A stretch of 64,000 nucleotides of DNA from Bacteroidota bacterium (GTDB lineage Bacteria; Bacteroidota; Bacteroidia; Chitinophagales; Chitinophagaceae): the NCBI GenBank assembly GCA_023417815.1, contig JAEZEI010000047.1, positions 1-64,000 on the forward strand, in the 5' to 3' direction. Below, piece after piece: positions 24,847 to 33,602 of the stretch. Below the pieces are notes generated by a model that searched no databases, was not told the origin of the DNA, and saw only the letters and a list, made by a program, of their open reading frames with translations. Every line of letters begins with the position of its first letter. Position 1 is the first letter of the stretch. Both the position numbers and the translations under genes were made by a program.

Positions 24847-26250
24847 TCAATTCAGCTTTCCAACCATGTTTGCCGGTACTACCCACTGATCAAATTCTTC
24901 TGGTGTCAGGTAGCCGAGCTTCACCGCCATATCTTTAAGGGTTGTTCCTTCCTTATGTGCCTTCTGGGCAATCTCCGCTGCCTTGTAATAACCGATCCTG
25001 GTATTAAGCGCTGTTACTAGCATAAGAGAATTATCTACATGTCTCTTAATGTTGTCATGAAGCGGCTCAATTCCAACGGCACATTTATCATTGAAAGAAA
25101 TACATCCGTCAGCAATCAGGCGGGCGCTGTGAAGGAAATTATGGATCATCACAGGTTTGAACACATTTAATTCAAAATGGCCGTTACTTCCTCCTATACC
25201 AATGGTCACATCATTACCCATTACCTGGGCTGCTATCATTGTTAGGGCTTCGCATTGAGTAGGGTTAACTTTGCCAGGCATTATTGATGAACCTGGTTCA
25301 TTATCCGGAATGAATATTTCTCCAATTCCACTGCGTGGGCCACTGGCTAAAAGCCTGATGTCATTTGCAATTTTCATGAGGCTTACTGCAATGGTCTTTA
25401 AAGCCCCATGCGCAGAAACAATTGCATCGTGCGCTGCAAGCGATTCAAATTTATTTTCTGCAGTCCTGAATGGCTGTCCACTCAGTTTTGCAATATGCAC
25501 AGCAACATTTTCAGCATATCCTTCCGGGGTGTTTATGCCGGTTCCCACAGCTGTACCGCCCAATGCCAGTTCTGATAAATGAGAAAGGCTGTGCTCAAGG
25601 TTGCGAATTCCATGATCCAATTGAGAAACATAACCACTGAATTCCTGCCCAAGGGTAAGAGGAGTCGCATCCATAAGGTGGGTACGACCGATCTTCACAA
25701 CCTGCATAAAAGCCTTGCTTTTTTCATGGAGAGTATCTCTCAGTTTTTTAATTGCCGGTATTGTCTTTTCTACAAGGATAGTATAAGCAGCAATGTGCAT
25801 TGCGGTAGGAAAAGTGTCATTGCTGGATTGTGACTTATTTACATCATCATTGGGATGAAGAAATTTTTCCTTATCGGATAATGCACCGCCTTTCAGCACA
25901 TGCCCACGATATGCAATAACCTCATTCACATTCATATTGCTTTGGGTACCACTTCCTGTTTGCCATACAACCAGGGGGAAATATTCATCCAGGTTACCAT
26001 TCAGTATCTCATCACAGACCTTCCCAATCAAATCACATTTTTCTGCAGGCAAAACTCCTGCATCCCGGTTGGCAAGCGCCGCACCTTTTTTAAGAATGGC
26101 GAAGGCCCTGATAATTTCCACAGGCATCCTGTTTATGTCTTGTGCTATCTTAAAATTCTCAATACTTCTTTGAGTTTGAGCACCATAATATGCATTGGCA
26201 GGCACTTTTACCTCGCCCATGGTATCTTTTTCTATTCTGAAATCTGACAT
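24847..26250 (-). CDS. fumC: Fumarate hydratase class II
   Basis: A 467-residue enzyme of the TCA cycle, fumarate to malate. The superfamily signature GSSIMPGKVNPTQCE carries the catalytic serine loop. GSGTQSNMNVNEV, GRTHLMDATPLTLGQEFSGY and the class II pattern throughout separate it from aspartase and argininosuccinate lyase. Met at 26259 (three residues upstream) is equally possible as start; I use the Met before SDFRIEKDTMGEV. It is read from its own promoter and is convergent with the sugar dehydrogenase gene. Confidence 0.93.
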   Translation of the reverse strand: MSDFRIEKDTMGEVKVPANAYYGAQTQRSIENFKIAQDINRMPVEIIRAFAILKKGAALANRDAGVLPAEKCDLIGKVCDEILNGNLDEYFPLVVWQTGSGTQSNMNVNEVIAYRGHVLKGGALSDKEKFLHPNDDVNKSQSSNDTFPTAMHIAAYTILVEKTIPAIKKLRDTLHEKSKAFMQVVKIGRTHLMDATPLTLGQEFSGYVSQLDHGIRNLEHSLSHLSELALGGTAVGTGINTPEGYAENVAVHIAKLSGQPFRTAENKFESLAAHDAIVSAHGALKTIAVSLMKIANDIRLLASGPRSGIGEIFIPDNEPGSSIMPGKVNPTQCEALTMIAAQVMGNDVTIGIGGSNGHFELNVFKPVMIHNFLHSARLIADGCISFNDKCAVGIEPLHDNIKRHVDNSLMLVTALNTRIGYYKAAEIAQKAHKEGTTLKDMAVKLGYLTPEEFDQWVVPANMVGKLN

Positions 26251-26275
26251 ATGGTTCATTTTTTGAATCAGGCCG

Positions 26276-26283
26276 CAAAGATA
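26276..26283 (-). promoter_or_regulatory. -7 promoter box of fumC
   Basis: On the minus strand TATCTTTG, a full match to TAnnTTTG. It predicts transcription start near 26272 and a leader of about 13-22 nt depending on the fumC start codon. Confidence 0.6.
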
Positions 26284-26855
26284 TGCCTAGAATTTCAGTA
26301 AGAATAGTTCAAGTGGGGATGTGGTCAGCTTTAATGCTTTTTTCCTGTGCGGAAATGGATGATTATGCTTCGAACACAGCTTATGTGGATACCCAGGTAG
26401 TTGATAAACCGGAAGAAGCAAGTGGTTTGCATTTCAAGGATACACCGGCTATTCAAATTCATTCAGTATCCCGCAATGACCTTGTAACCTTTGCTGAGAC
26501 CCTGAAAGGTGTTCCATATAGATACGGCTCTGCGGATCCGGCTGTAGGTTTTGATTGCTCTGGATTCATAACCTATGTATTCAACAATTTTGGAGTGGAA
26601 GTACCCAGGTCATCGATCGATTTTACTGATGCAGGAAGGGAAGTGCCCCTGGCAAGGGCCAGCAGGGGTGACCTTATCCTGTTTACCGGCACAGATAGTT
26701 CGACCAGGATAGTAGGCCACATGGGAATTGTTACTTCCAATACGGATACGCTGAAATTCATCCACTCAACGAGCGGGAAAGCATACGGTGTAACTGAAAC
26801 TCCGTTAAACAATTATTATATGGGAAGATTTGTTAAGGTGATCGATATCTTTTGA
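26283..26855 (+). CDS. NlpC/P60-family lipoprotein peptidase
   Basis: A 190-residue protein with a short lipoprotein signal (lipobox Cys near residue 22 in MLFSCAEMDD). Residues about 65-185 form an NlpC/P60 cysteine peptidase with catalytic C92 (FDCSGFITYVF) and H146 (VGHMGIVT), and a downstream polar residue in IHSTSG. Such enzymes cut the D-gamma-Glu to diaminopimelate bond in peptidoglycan stem peptides. It is divergent from fumC, with only 32 bp between start codons, and convergent with the crotonase gene with no gap. Confidence 0.85.
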   Translation: MPRISVRIVQVGMWSALMLFSCAEMDDYASNTAYVDTQVVDKPEEASGLHFKDTPAIQIHSVSRNDLVTFAETLKGVPYRYGSADPAVGFDCSGFITYVFNNFGVEVPRSSIDFTDAGREVPLARASRGDLILFTGTDSSTRIVGHMGIVTSNTDTLKFIHSTSGKAYGVTETPLNNYYMGRFVKVIDIF

Positions 26856-27638
26856 TCATCTTCCCTTGAATGCGGCCTTTCGTTTTTCAAGGAACGCTGT
26901 CGCACCTTCTTTTGCATCTTCAGTGCCAAAAAGTGCCCCAAAAGCTTCAACTTCCCTGGCATATCCATTTTGTGTGCCTTCAGCAGCGCTGTTTATAAGT
27001 GAAATGAGTTTGCGGATCGCCAATGGGGCTTTTGTTGAGATCAGTGCACACAATTCAAAGGCCTTGCTCAATAATTCCTCAGAGGAATAAACATGATTCA
27101 CAAGGCCGAGTCTGTATGCATCTTCGGCATCAATCATATTCCCCGTAAGCATTAGCTCCATCGCTTTGCCTTTTCCAATAAGATGGGTCAGCCGTTGAGT
27201 TCCGCCATATCCCGGTATCAACCCAAGGTTTACTTCCGGTTGTCCGAATTTTGAATTAGAAGAAGCAAGCCGTATATGACAAGCCATGGCCAGTTCACAG
27301 CCGCCACCAAGAGCGAAACCATTTACTGCGGCTATTACAGGCTTTGGAGAATTCTCGATTTTTGAAAATACCATTTCCTGACCACGGGCTGCAAGGTTTC
27401 TTCCCCCTTCTGTATCCAGCTCCAGGAATTCTGAAATATCGGCTCCTGCCACAAATGCCTTTGGTCCTGAACCAGTGATTATCGCAGCCTGAATTGAATC
27501 ATCAGTGATCACTTCATCTATCGCCATTGATAATTCATTGATGACATCCTTATTCAGCGCATTTAGTTTGTCAGCCCTGTTGATGGTGATCAATTGTACA
27601 TTCTCTCTTTTTTCAATAAGAAGGGTAGAATAGCTCAT
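26856..27638 (-). CDS. Enoyl-CoA hydratase (crotonase family)
   Basis: A 260-residue crotonase. Oxyanion-hole segments FVAGADISEF and FALGGGCELAMA are present. Both catalytic glutamates of true hydratases can be seen, one in GGGCELAMACH and one in FGQPEVNLGLIPGYGGTQRL. A role in fatty-acid or branched-chain acyl-CoA breakdown is likely. Only 2 nt separate its ATG from the stop of the B12-binding-domain gene, so the two are almost certainly co-translated. Confidence 0.88.
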   Translation of the reverse strand: MSYSTLLIEKRENVQLITINRADKLNALNKDVINELSMAIDEVITDDSIQAAIITGSGPKAFVAGADISEFLELDTEGGRNLAARGQEMVFSKIENSPKPVIAAVNGFALGGGCELAMACHIRLASSNSKFGQPEVNLGLIPGYGGTQRLTHLIGKGKAMELMLTGNMIDAEDAYRLGLVNHVYSSEELLSKAFELCALISTKAPLAIRKLISLINSAAEGTQNGYAREVEAFGALFGTEDAKEGATAFLEKRKAAFKGR

Positions 27639-27640
27639 AC

Positions 27641-28051
27641 TTAAAAATTTCTTTTTTCTGCAACCTGGTTACGAATATAATCGGCTATTTCCCCCGTAGG
27701 CGTTCCAGGCGAAAATAGTTTTCCTACCCCTGCATTCTCCAGTGTTTTCATGTCCTCGTCCGGAATAATTCCTCCTCCTGTAACCAAAACATCATTCATT
27801 CCTTTTTCCTTCATCAATTCCATTATTTTTGGGAATACAGTCATGTGAGCACCGCTCAGTATGCTGATACCGATAGCATCCACATCCTCCTGCAATGCAG
27901 CATTCACAACCATTTCAGGGGTCTGGCGAAGTCCTGTATAAATAACTTCCATTCCATTATCGCGCAAAGCGGCCGCAATAACCTTTGCGCCACGGTCGTG
28001 ACCATCAAGGCCGACCTTAGCCACCAGAACTCGAATTGGTCTTTTTTGCAT
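27641..28051 (-). CDS. Free-standing B12-binding domain (methylmalonyl-CoA mutase small-subunit type)
   Basis: A 136-residue protein consisting only of the cobalamin-binding domain. The signature DxHxxG is D16-x-H18-xx-G21 (GLDGHDRG), followed by SILSGAHMTVF and the GGGIIPDED loop, as in the C-terminal domain of methylmalonyl-CoA mutase. It would supply the His ligand to cobalt for a separately encoded catalytic subunit, not present here. Starting at 28051 (rather than 28090) avoids overlap with the upstream hydrolase gene. It also places the start at the predicted transcription start, 3 nt after a perfect promoter box. Confidence 0.85.
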   Translation of the reverse strand: MQKRPIRVLVAKVGLDGHDRGAKVIAAALRDNGMEVIYTGLRQTPEMVVNAALQEDVDAIGISILSGAHMTVFPKIMELMKEKGMNDVLVTGGGIIPDEDMKTLENAGVGKLFSPGTPTGEIADYIRNQVAEKRNF

Positions 28052-28054
28052 ACG

Positions 28055-28062
28055 CAAATGTA
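28055..28062 (-). promoter_or_regulatory. -7 promoter box, B12-domain gene (leaderless)
   Basis: Minus-strand TACATTTG fully matches TAnnTTTG. Its final G is 3 nt from the ATG at 28051, so the predicted transcription start is the A of the start codon. Confidence 0.6.
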
Positions 28063-28080
28063 AGGATTGTAAACAAGTGC

Positions 28081-29283
28081 TTAATTGCACTGATCATCCA
28101 GAAATTGAATTGCAGATTTTGAAAGATCGCTGAACATTCTGTGATCTGCAAAAGAGCAATCAAGTTGTTCTGCTATGAATGCCATTTGTGCTATGGTTAG
28201 TTTCCGTATTGCAGGAAAGGCTGAAGGATTTGCTCTGAATTTTCCTGCGATTTCCCTTCCGGATATTTTGAGATAATTTTTATCATCCAGGAAGCCATTC
28301 CCCCGGATCTCCCTGAATATGGTTTCGGACAATGGGACGGAGATCGACGGGAGCCTTGCGAATCGCTGTGGATAAAGAGGAGAACGTGGATTTTCAATAT
28401 ACCTGCTGCATATACCGGCTGTTTTAAGCAAGGAGTGATTTTTATATGCTTGTAAATTACCTGCCTTTCCTACAGCATCGTGGCTGTCTTCAGACTGCAT
28501 AGCGTACATTACCGGGGTTTTATTCTTTAATGCCATTAGAGGAGGTGCCTGGGCACAAAAGCTTATGGCTGCGTTAAAGTTCAGGGCGGGAGCAATAAGG
28601 CCTGCGAAGGCGCCGCCATTGCTCATGCCAGCTGCAAATAATGGAGTTGATTTATCAATGAGTCCTTCTTTTAAGAAGGCATCTTTAATAATATGAATGT
28701 TTGCATAGTCCACATTACGTTGAATATCTGCAGGCAAATAATTCCATCGCCTGTGCCCATCACCGTTAGTGTCCTTTTTCAATGTAGCTTCTTCGCACTC
28801 CGTTATTGCGACAGCATAGCCTGCATTCAGTAATTCCCGGATAAAATACAATGACTCAAAGCTGCCTTCGAATTGCGCTGCTGATCCTCCACTGCCATGA
28901 AAAAGAAATACCAGCCCTTTGTGGCCCTTCGGAAACTGGTAGTAAACCGGTTTAGGCAGATCACGTCCCTTGATGTATTCCAACCTGAGTTCGGGCGCTG
29001 CAGCTGAAGCATATTGTCCGAAAAATTTTACTTTTCGAGGCGGCATAATAAACCAGGTATGCCAGTTATTAGAGCTTAACAATTCTGAATCTCCATACCA
29101 CGATCTAAATAATTCCTCCCTCGACTCGCTGAAAATGTGAACGGTATCACCAGCAGAATAGATACCGCTACCATATCCATTGATAACTTCTACTGGATAA
29201 GTACCCGCAATTCGTTCATTATTACAAGCGTTTGGCGGGGAGATAATTAATGAAAGAAGCCATGATATGAATAATACAGTCAT
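28081..29283 (-). CDS. Secreted alpha/beta hydrolase with N-terminal bacterial-repeat domain
   Basis: A 400-residue exported protein. Signal-like start MTVLFISWLLSLIISPPNACN. Residues about 25-90 (VEVINGYGSGIYSAGDTVHIF to FIMPPRKVKFFGQY) match the InlB-like bacterial repeat with its GxGxYxxGDTV and FxMP features. From about 110 an alpha/beta hydrolase follows: oxyanion-type HGSGGSAAQF and nucleophile elbow GMSNGG (Ser). The overall look is of esterase/PHB-depolymerase-type enzymes. Substrate unknown. A longer frame to 29364 would overlap gltX and displace the signal, so I choose 29283, 38 bp below the gltX stop. Confidence 0.7.
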   Translation of the reverse strand: MTVLFISWLLSLIISPPNACNNERIAGTYPVEVINGYGSGIYSAGDTVHIFSESREELFRSWYGDSELLSSNNWHTWFIMPPRKVKFFGQYASAAAPELRLEYIKGRDLPKPVYYQFPKGHKGLVFLFHGSGGSAAQFEGSFESLYFIRELLNAGYAVAITECEEATLKKDTNGDGHRRWNYLPADIQRNVDYANIHIIKDAFLKEGLIDKSTPLFAAGMSNGGAFAGLIAPALNFNAAISFCAQAPPLMALKNKTPVMYAMQSEDSHDAVGKAGNLQAYKNHSLLKTAGICSRYIENPRSPLYPQRFARLPSISVPLSETIFREIRGNGFLDDKNYLKISGREIAGKFRANPSAFPAIRKLTIAQMAFIAEQLDCSFADHRMFSDLSKSAIQFLDDQCN

Positions 29284-29320
29284 CTGGTTTTGTATTATGA
29301 CCTTACATGATCTGTATCGT

Positions 29321-30853
29321 TTAAACGTCATGAAGTTTAGAGATAACATTTTCGATCCTGGCAATTGTTTCCTCTATCCCAAGTAATGATGCAATGTCAA
29401 AAACGGCGGGGCCAAACTTTGCTCCAACAAGCATAATCCTCAAAGGAAGTTGCAATTCGCCGGCTTTAATATTTCGTTCAGCCGCAAGTGTCTTAAAGGT
29501 TGATTCAATTGCAGTCGGATCAAACTGTTTAAGCGCCCTAAGTTTATTTATGAAATCGTGAAAGAAAGCAGTTTTTTCCTGGTTCCATTTTGGTTTGATG
29601 GCATCAAGGTCATGAGAGCCAGGCGCAATGAAAAAGAATGATCCCTGTTCATAAAAATCAGGAAGAAGTGTACATCTTTCCTTAATCAATTCCAAAATCC
29701 GAAGCCACCTCGCATCATCTTTGATCTCAATTCCTTTCTCGCTAAAGATGCTTCGCACCTCAGCCTCATAGCGACTAACAGAACTTTTTTTGATCCATTC
29801 ATGGTTGAACCACCTCGCTTTTTCAAAATCAAACTTTGCCCCGCCTTTATGCACTCTTTCGATCGTGAACCTGCTGATCATTTCTTCAAGTGATAAAATT
29901 TCCTGCCCCGTACCATCATTCCAACCCAGCAGAACAAGCATATTCAGAAAGGCTTCTGGAAGAAATCCTAATTCCCTGAACCCTTTAGTGGTATGACCAT
30001 CTGAATCCGTCCAGTCCATTGCATACACCGGAAAACCCAGGCGGTCGCCGTCTCTTTTGCTAAGTTTACCATGGCCATCAGGTTTAAGAATGAGCGGTAA
30101 ATGGGCCCATTCAGGCATATTCTCCAGTCCGAAGAGATATTTCCATAAAAGTACATGTGCCGGTGCACTAGGAAGCCATTCCTCGCCACGGAAGGCATGG
30201 GTTATTTGCATAAGATAATCATCAACTACCACTGCAAGGTGGTACGTAGGCATCCCATCCGCTTTCAGTAATACTTTATCATCAACAGAATCTGTATGCA
30301 TTTCAATATCACCCCTAATCAAGTCCTTTATCAAAACAGTTTCTCCTGCCGGTATTTTCAGACGAATGACGTATGGAGTTCCGGAATCTATTAGCTGAAT
30401 GGTTTCTTCTGTTGTCAGGTGCAAGGAATTCTTCATTTGTAACCGTACATTATGGTCATACTGTAATGAAGTCCTTCCTTCGGCCTTCAGTCTTTCACGC
30501 ATTTCGTTCAGTTCCTCAGGGGTGTCAAATGCATAATATGCATATCCTTCAGAAACAAGCTGCTCAGCATATTTTCTGTATATCTCTTTACGTTCACTCT
30601 GCCTGTAGGGTGCAAACGGGCCTCCGGTTTCTATACTTTCATCCGGGATTAGACCACACCATTTCAGGCATTCCAGGATATATTCTTCAGCGCCCTCCAC
30701 ATACCTTGCCTGGTCTGTGTCTTCAATCCTTAAAACAAATGAGCCATTATTCTTTCTTGCAAACAGGTAATTATAAAGTACCGTACGAACACCTCCAAGG
30801 TGAAGCCCTCCTGTTGGACTTGGCGCAAATCTTACTCGAACCTGTCTTTCCAT
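29321..30853 (-). CDS. gltX: Glutamyl-tRNA synthetase
   Basis: A 510-residue class I synthetase charging tRNA-Glu. The HIGH-type motif is PSPTGGLHLGG near residue 9. The KMSKS-type motif is KLSKRDGDR near 270. The four-residue context FAPSPTG is typical of GluRS rather than GlnRS. The C-terminal anticodon-binding part is complete. It is read from its own promoter at 30870. Confidence 0.95.
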   Translation of the reverse strand: MERQVRVRFAPSPTGGLHLGGVRTVLYNYLFARKNNGSFVLRIEDTDQARYVEGAEEYILECLKWCGLIPDESIETGGPFAPYRQSERKEIYRKYAEQLVSEGYAYYAFDTPEELNEMRERLKAEGRTSLQYDHNVRLQMKNSLHLTTEETIQLIDSGTPYVIRLKIPAGETVLIKDLIRGDIEMHTDSVDDKVLLKADGMPTYHLAVVVDDYLMQITHAFRGEEWLPSAPAHVLLWKYLFGLENMPEWAHLPLILKPDGHGKLSKRDGDRLGFPVYAMDWTDSDGHTTKGFRELGFLPEAFLNMLVLLGWNDGTGQEILSLEEMISRFTIERVHKGGAKFDFEKARWFNHEWIKKSSVSRYEAEVRSIFSEKGIEIKDDARWLRILELIKERCTLLPDFYEQGSFFFIAPGSHDLDAIKPKWNQEKTAFFHDFINKLRALKQFDPTAIESTFKTLAAERNIKAGELQLPLRIMLVGAKFGPAVFDIASLLGIEETIARIENVISKLHDV

Positions 30854-30869
30854 TCCTCTTGTTTTGCTG

Positions 30870-30877
30870 CAAAGATA
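30870..30877 (-). promoter_or_regulatory. -7 promoter box of gltX
   Basis: Minus-strand TATCTTTG is a full TAnnTTTG match, with a predicted leader of about 13 nt. Confidence 0.6.
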
Positions 30878-30899
30878 AAGTTTGAACCTGCTGAAAATA

Positions 30900-30926
30900 A
30901 AACTGCCTCCAATACAGGAGGCAGTT
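30900..30926 (-). terminator. Terminator hairpin of the 31-kb lipoprotein gene
   Basis: A perfect 11-bp inverted repeat, AAACTGCCTCC / GGAGGCAGTTT, with a 5-nt loop, lies 15 bp past the stop of the leftward lipoprotein gene. T-rich sequence on the minus strand follows. Confidence 0.8.
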
Positions 30927-30941
30927 TATATGTCAGGTCGC

Positions 30942-31772
30942 TTATGGCAGAAGTATTTGCCTTGGAGGATTTCCATCAATTGAGATTGTGGCAAGCCTGT
31001 CGCAGGTACCATTGCCATAGTCAAGGACAGCATAATGATTTGGACCATCTATCCGCATGGTTCCTTCGTCAATGTTAGCGCATATCACTTTTTTGTGCAG
31101 CTCTGATAATATCTCTGAGGTCCGGGTAATTCCAGCCGGATTTGTTATTGTAGCCGTGCCTGTAATATGAAACTCATCGTCAAGGATATTGTGTGGTGTA
31201 TTGGCTCCATGTGCGTGTTCGATCTCCCGATCTGATTCATGCAGGCGAACGTTTCCATTGGGTGAAGTGATCTTGCCATTTTCAACCTCCCTTCTCCAGC
31301 GTTTCACTCCTGCGGAGCTAATATTGGTTAGGGTATGATTACCTTCTATCTTAAAACCATTCACGAAATAATTTTGAAACGACGATATTGCGGTGCTTCC
31401 CGGCAAACGAAGAGAATCAGAAAGGACTACAGTGATTGAACCGCTTCTGGTAATTCCATTTGGTGATGTGCATCCCTGGCCGAAATCAATAACAATTGTT
31501 TTGGGAAATCCTGCCTGCGGAGCAACAGTGATCGTGGCACATAAAAGATGTCCCATTGTAGGTTCAACAATATTTCCATCAAGGTTTCTTTCAGTTAAAG
31601 CTTCGATGATTACGTCATTTACATCTTCCGCAAGGTTATCGGCGAGGGCCTGGTCGGATGCAAGCTGAAAGGAATTTTCGATATCATTTTGTTGAGGTGT
31701 TGTCTCATCTGTTTTTTTACAGGAAGCGAGGATTAGCAGTGATATTACAGCTGTTAAGAATTTTGATCTCAT
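30942..31772 (-). CDS. Putative lipoprotein, unknown function
   Basis: A 276-residue protein with a clear lipobox (SLLILASCKKTDE, Cys near 18). The mature part is rich in beta-type sequence with a few cysteines (HLLCATITV, DFGQGCTSPNG, VICANID, GNGTCDR). The phrase VIDFGQGCTSPNGITRSGSI recurs in Bacteroidota lipoproteins of unknown function. I cannot assign a family. It ends at a strong terminator and is divergent from the polysaccharide deacetylase gene. Confidence 0.7.
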   Translation of the reverse strand: MRSKFLTAVISLLILASCKKTDETTPQQNDIENSFQLASDQALADNLAEDVNDVIIEALTERNLDGNIVEPTMGHLLCATITVAPQAGFPKTIVIDFGQGCTSPNGITRSGSITVVLSDSLRLPGSTAISSFQNYFVNGFKIEGNHTLTNISSAGVKRWRREVENGKITSPNGNVRLHESDREIEHAHGANTPHNILDDEFHITGTATITNPAGITRTSEILSELHKKVICANIDEGTMRIDGPNHYAVLDYGNGTCDRLATISIDGNPPRQILLP

Positions 31773-31836
31773 TTGTTTTAATTTTTGTTAAAATCAGACC
31801 ATCAGTTTATAAAAACGTTTAAAGTGGTTTTATAAT

Positions 31837-31844
31837 TATTTTTG
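31837..31844 (+). promoter_or_regulatory. -7 promoter box, polysaccharide deacetylase gene (leaderless)
   Basis: TATTTTTG fully matches TAnnTTTG. Five bases separate its G from the ATG at 31850, predicting a 2-nt leader. Confidence 0.55.
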
Positions 31845-31849
31845 AGTGA

Positions 31850-32494
31850 ATGTATATTTTGAGAATACCCTCGGTCATTCAAAACCTTTTCAGTTCCAGG
31901 ATCTGGAGGATAAATACACAGGAAAAAGTTCTGTTTCTCACCTTTGATGATGGGCCACATCCACAGGCTACAACGTTTGTATTAGATCAGCTCAGACAAT
32001 TTAATGCGAAAGCAACCTTTTTCTGCATAGGAAAGAATGTAAAGTCCTTTCCGGATATTTATTCCAGGATCCTTGCTGAAGGCCATAAAACAGGAAATCA
32101 CACCTATGATCATTTAAATGGCTGGAAAGCAAAGGATAGGGAGTACCTTGCCAATATCGCAGAAGCTAAAATTTACATAGACAGCGAACTCTTCAGACCA
32201 CCCTACGGCAGAATAACCAATTTCCAGGTCCGGCAGCTCAAATTACCGGCATATGGATTAAAAACTGTTATGTGGACCATTCTTAGCGGGGATTTTGATC
32301 CCGGCATTACAAAGGAGAAGTGCCTTGCTAACGTGGCCTTGAAAGCAAAGGCGGGAGATATAATCGTTTTTCATGATAGTGAGAAATGTTTCGAAAAACT
32401 TCAGTTTGCTCTGCCAAGAGTGCTGACATATTTTACTGAAAAAGGATATCGTTTTGAATCATTGGCCCAGGTGAAAAAAAATGGGCCGGGGTAG
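31850..32494 (+). CDS. Polysaccharide deacetylase (NodB homology)
   Basis: A 214-residue NodB-domain protein. Catalytic features are TFDDGPHP with D33/D34, the metal pair H84 and H88 in GNHTYDH, and RPPYGR. The last catalytic His is in VFHDSEK. It should remove acetyl groups from N-acetylated polysaccharide, such as peptidoglycan or an exopolymer. No clear cleavable signal peptide is present, although the N-terminus is weakly hydrophobic. The stop codon lies inside the 5' arm of its own terminator. Confidence 0.85.
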   Translation: MYILRIPSVIQNLFSSRIWRINTQEKVLFLTFDDGPHPQATTFVLDQLRQFNAKATFFCIGKNVKSFPDIYSRILAEGHKTGNHTYDHLNGWKAKDREYLANIAEAKIYIDSELFRPPYGRITNFQVRQLKLPAYGLKTVMWTILSGDFDPGITKEKCLANVALKAKAGDIIVFHDSEKCFEKLQFALPRVLTYFTEKGYRFESLAQVKKNGPG

Positions 32495-32512
32495 AAACCC
32501 TGGCCCGTTTTT
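32483..32512 (+). terminator. Terminator overlapping the deacetylase stop
   Basis: GGGCCGGGGT pairs with ACCCTGGCCC (one G-U) around a 4-nt loop, followed by a T-run. The stop codon is at the end of the 5' arm. Confidence 0.85.
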
Positions 32513-32649
32513 AATCCGTACCCTATGAAAACTGGTTTAAATTTAACAGGTTATTTTGTTATTAACAATATTATTTTCAATTATATAAACATTTTTTCTT
32601 CGTTATTTCCTCATTTTTTTGAGTCAACAGATTTTTTATTTTTCAAAAT

Positions 32650-33417
32650 ATGATAGATACGCATTGCCACTTATATGTTAAAGAATTTGATTCTGACCGC
32701 CAGGCTATGCTCGATCGTGCCCGCAGGGCAGGGGTAACTGATTTCTTTTTGCCTGCTATAGACAGCAGCTATTTAGAGGCTATGGAGTCTATGTCGGGAA
32801 CCCCCGGTTGCCACCTTATGGCCGGTCTTCATCCTTGTTCAGTAAAGGAGAATAATGACAGAGAACTCAAAATAATAGAAGATCAACTAAAAACAGGGAA
32901 TTATGCAGGAATAGGGGAAACCGGCCTTGATCTCTATTGGGATAGAACGTGGTTCAAACAACAGGAGGGATGTCTTAGGATCCAGGCTGAATGGGCTCTT
33001 GAGTATGACCTTCCTTTAATACTTCATACAAGAGAAGCAATTCCGGAAACCATAGCGATCATATCCAGCTATAAGAGCAGGGGATTAAGAGGTATATTTC
33101 ACTGCTTTGGAGGAAGCCTGGATGAGGCAAAAAGAATAATTGATATGGGTTTTTACCTTGGAATCGGGGGAGTAATAACTTATAAGAATAGTGGATTGGA
33201 TGCTGTGATCCGAGAAGTCCCGCTTCAAAGTGTAGTGCTTGAAACGGATGCGCCCTATTTAGCACCTGTTCCCCACCGGGGGAAGCGTAATGAAAGCAGT
33301 TTCATTACCATGGTAGCCTCAAAGATTGCAGAAGTTAAAAATTTAGGATTAGAAGAGGTTGACGTCATTACATCAGGAAATGCACACAATTTATTTTCCC
33401 GTTCTTTCAAAAATTAG
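32650..33417 (+). CDS. TatD-family metal-dependent hydrolase
   Basis: A 255-residue amidohydrolase-fold protein of the TatD DNase family. Metal ligands are H5 and H7 (MIDTHCHLYV), Glu in GIGETGLDLYW, His in LPLILHTREA, His in GIFHCFGGS, and Asp in LETDAPYLAPVPHRGKRNE. Family members are 3'-5' exonucleases or tRNA/DNA processing hydrolases. Length and motif order are standard. The upstream 155 bp are very AT-rich without an obvious promoter match. Confidence 0.9.
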   Translation: MIDTHCHLYVKEFDSDRQAMLDRARRAGVTDFFLPAIDSSYLEAMESMSGTPGCHLMAGLHPCSVKENNDRELKIIEDQLKTGNYAGIGETGLDLYWDRTWFKQQEGCLRIQAEWALEYDLPLILHTREAIPETIAIISSYKSRGLRGIFHCFGGSLDEAKRIIDMGFYLGIGGVITYKNSGLDAVIREVPLQSVVLETDAPYLAPVPHRGKRNESSFITMVASKIAEVKNLGLEEVDVITSGNAHNLFSRSFKN

Positions 33418-33468
33418 ATTTAAGAACAAGAAGCTTTTTCTCATAGTATTCCTTAATCCAAATTGATG

Positions 33469-33476
33469 TATTTTTG
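33469..33476 (+). promoter_or_regulatory. -7 promoter box of tRNA-Ser
   Basis: TATTTTTG, a full TAnnTTTG match, lies 10 nt before the mature tRNA 5' end. Confidence 0.55.
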
Positions 33477-33486
33477 CACCCCTTCC

Positions 33487-33573
33487 GGAGACTTGTCCGA
33501 GTGGTTGAAGGAGCACGCCTGGAAAGTGTGTATACGGGAAACTGTATCAAGGGTTCGAATCCCTTAGTCTCCG
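33487..33573 (+). tRNA. tRNA-Ser (GGA anticodon)
   Basis: An 87-nt class II tRNA. The acceptor stem GGAGACT pairs with AGTCTCC. The anticodon arm CACGC-CTGGAAA-GTGTG gives anticodon GGA, which reads UCC and UCU. A long variable arm (TATACGGGAAACTGTATC) is as expected for Ser. The T arm AGGG-TTCGAAT-CCCT is intact. CCA is not encoded. Confidence 0.95.
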
Positions 33574-33576
33574 CAT

Positions 33577-33602
33577 AGTCCCTGCCTGCAGGGGCTTTTT
33601 TA
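33577..33602 (+). terminator. Terminator after tRNA-Ser
   Basis: AGTCCCTGC / GCAGGGGCT stem (one T-G) with a 2-nt gap as written, so the loop must open a base pair or two. A run of T follows, touching the stop of the convergent UPF0126 gene. Confidence 0.75.

Noticed and set aside
25271..26247. Several open frames on the plus strand inside fumC
   Set aside because: All are antisense shadows of a clearly conserved enzyme gene.
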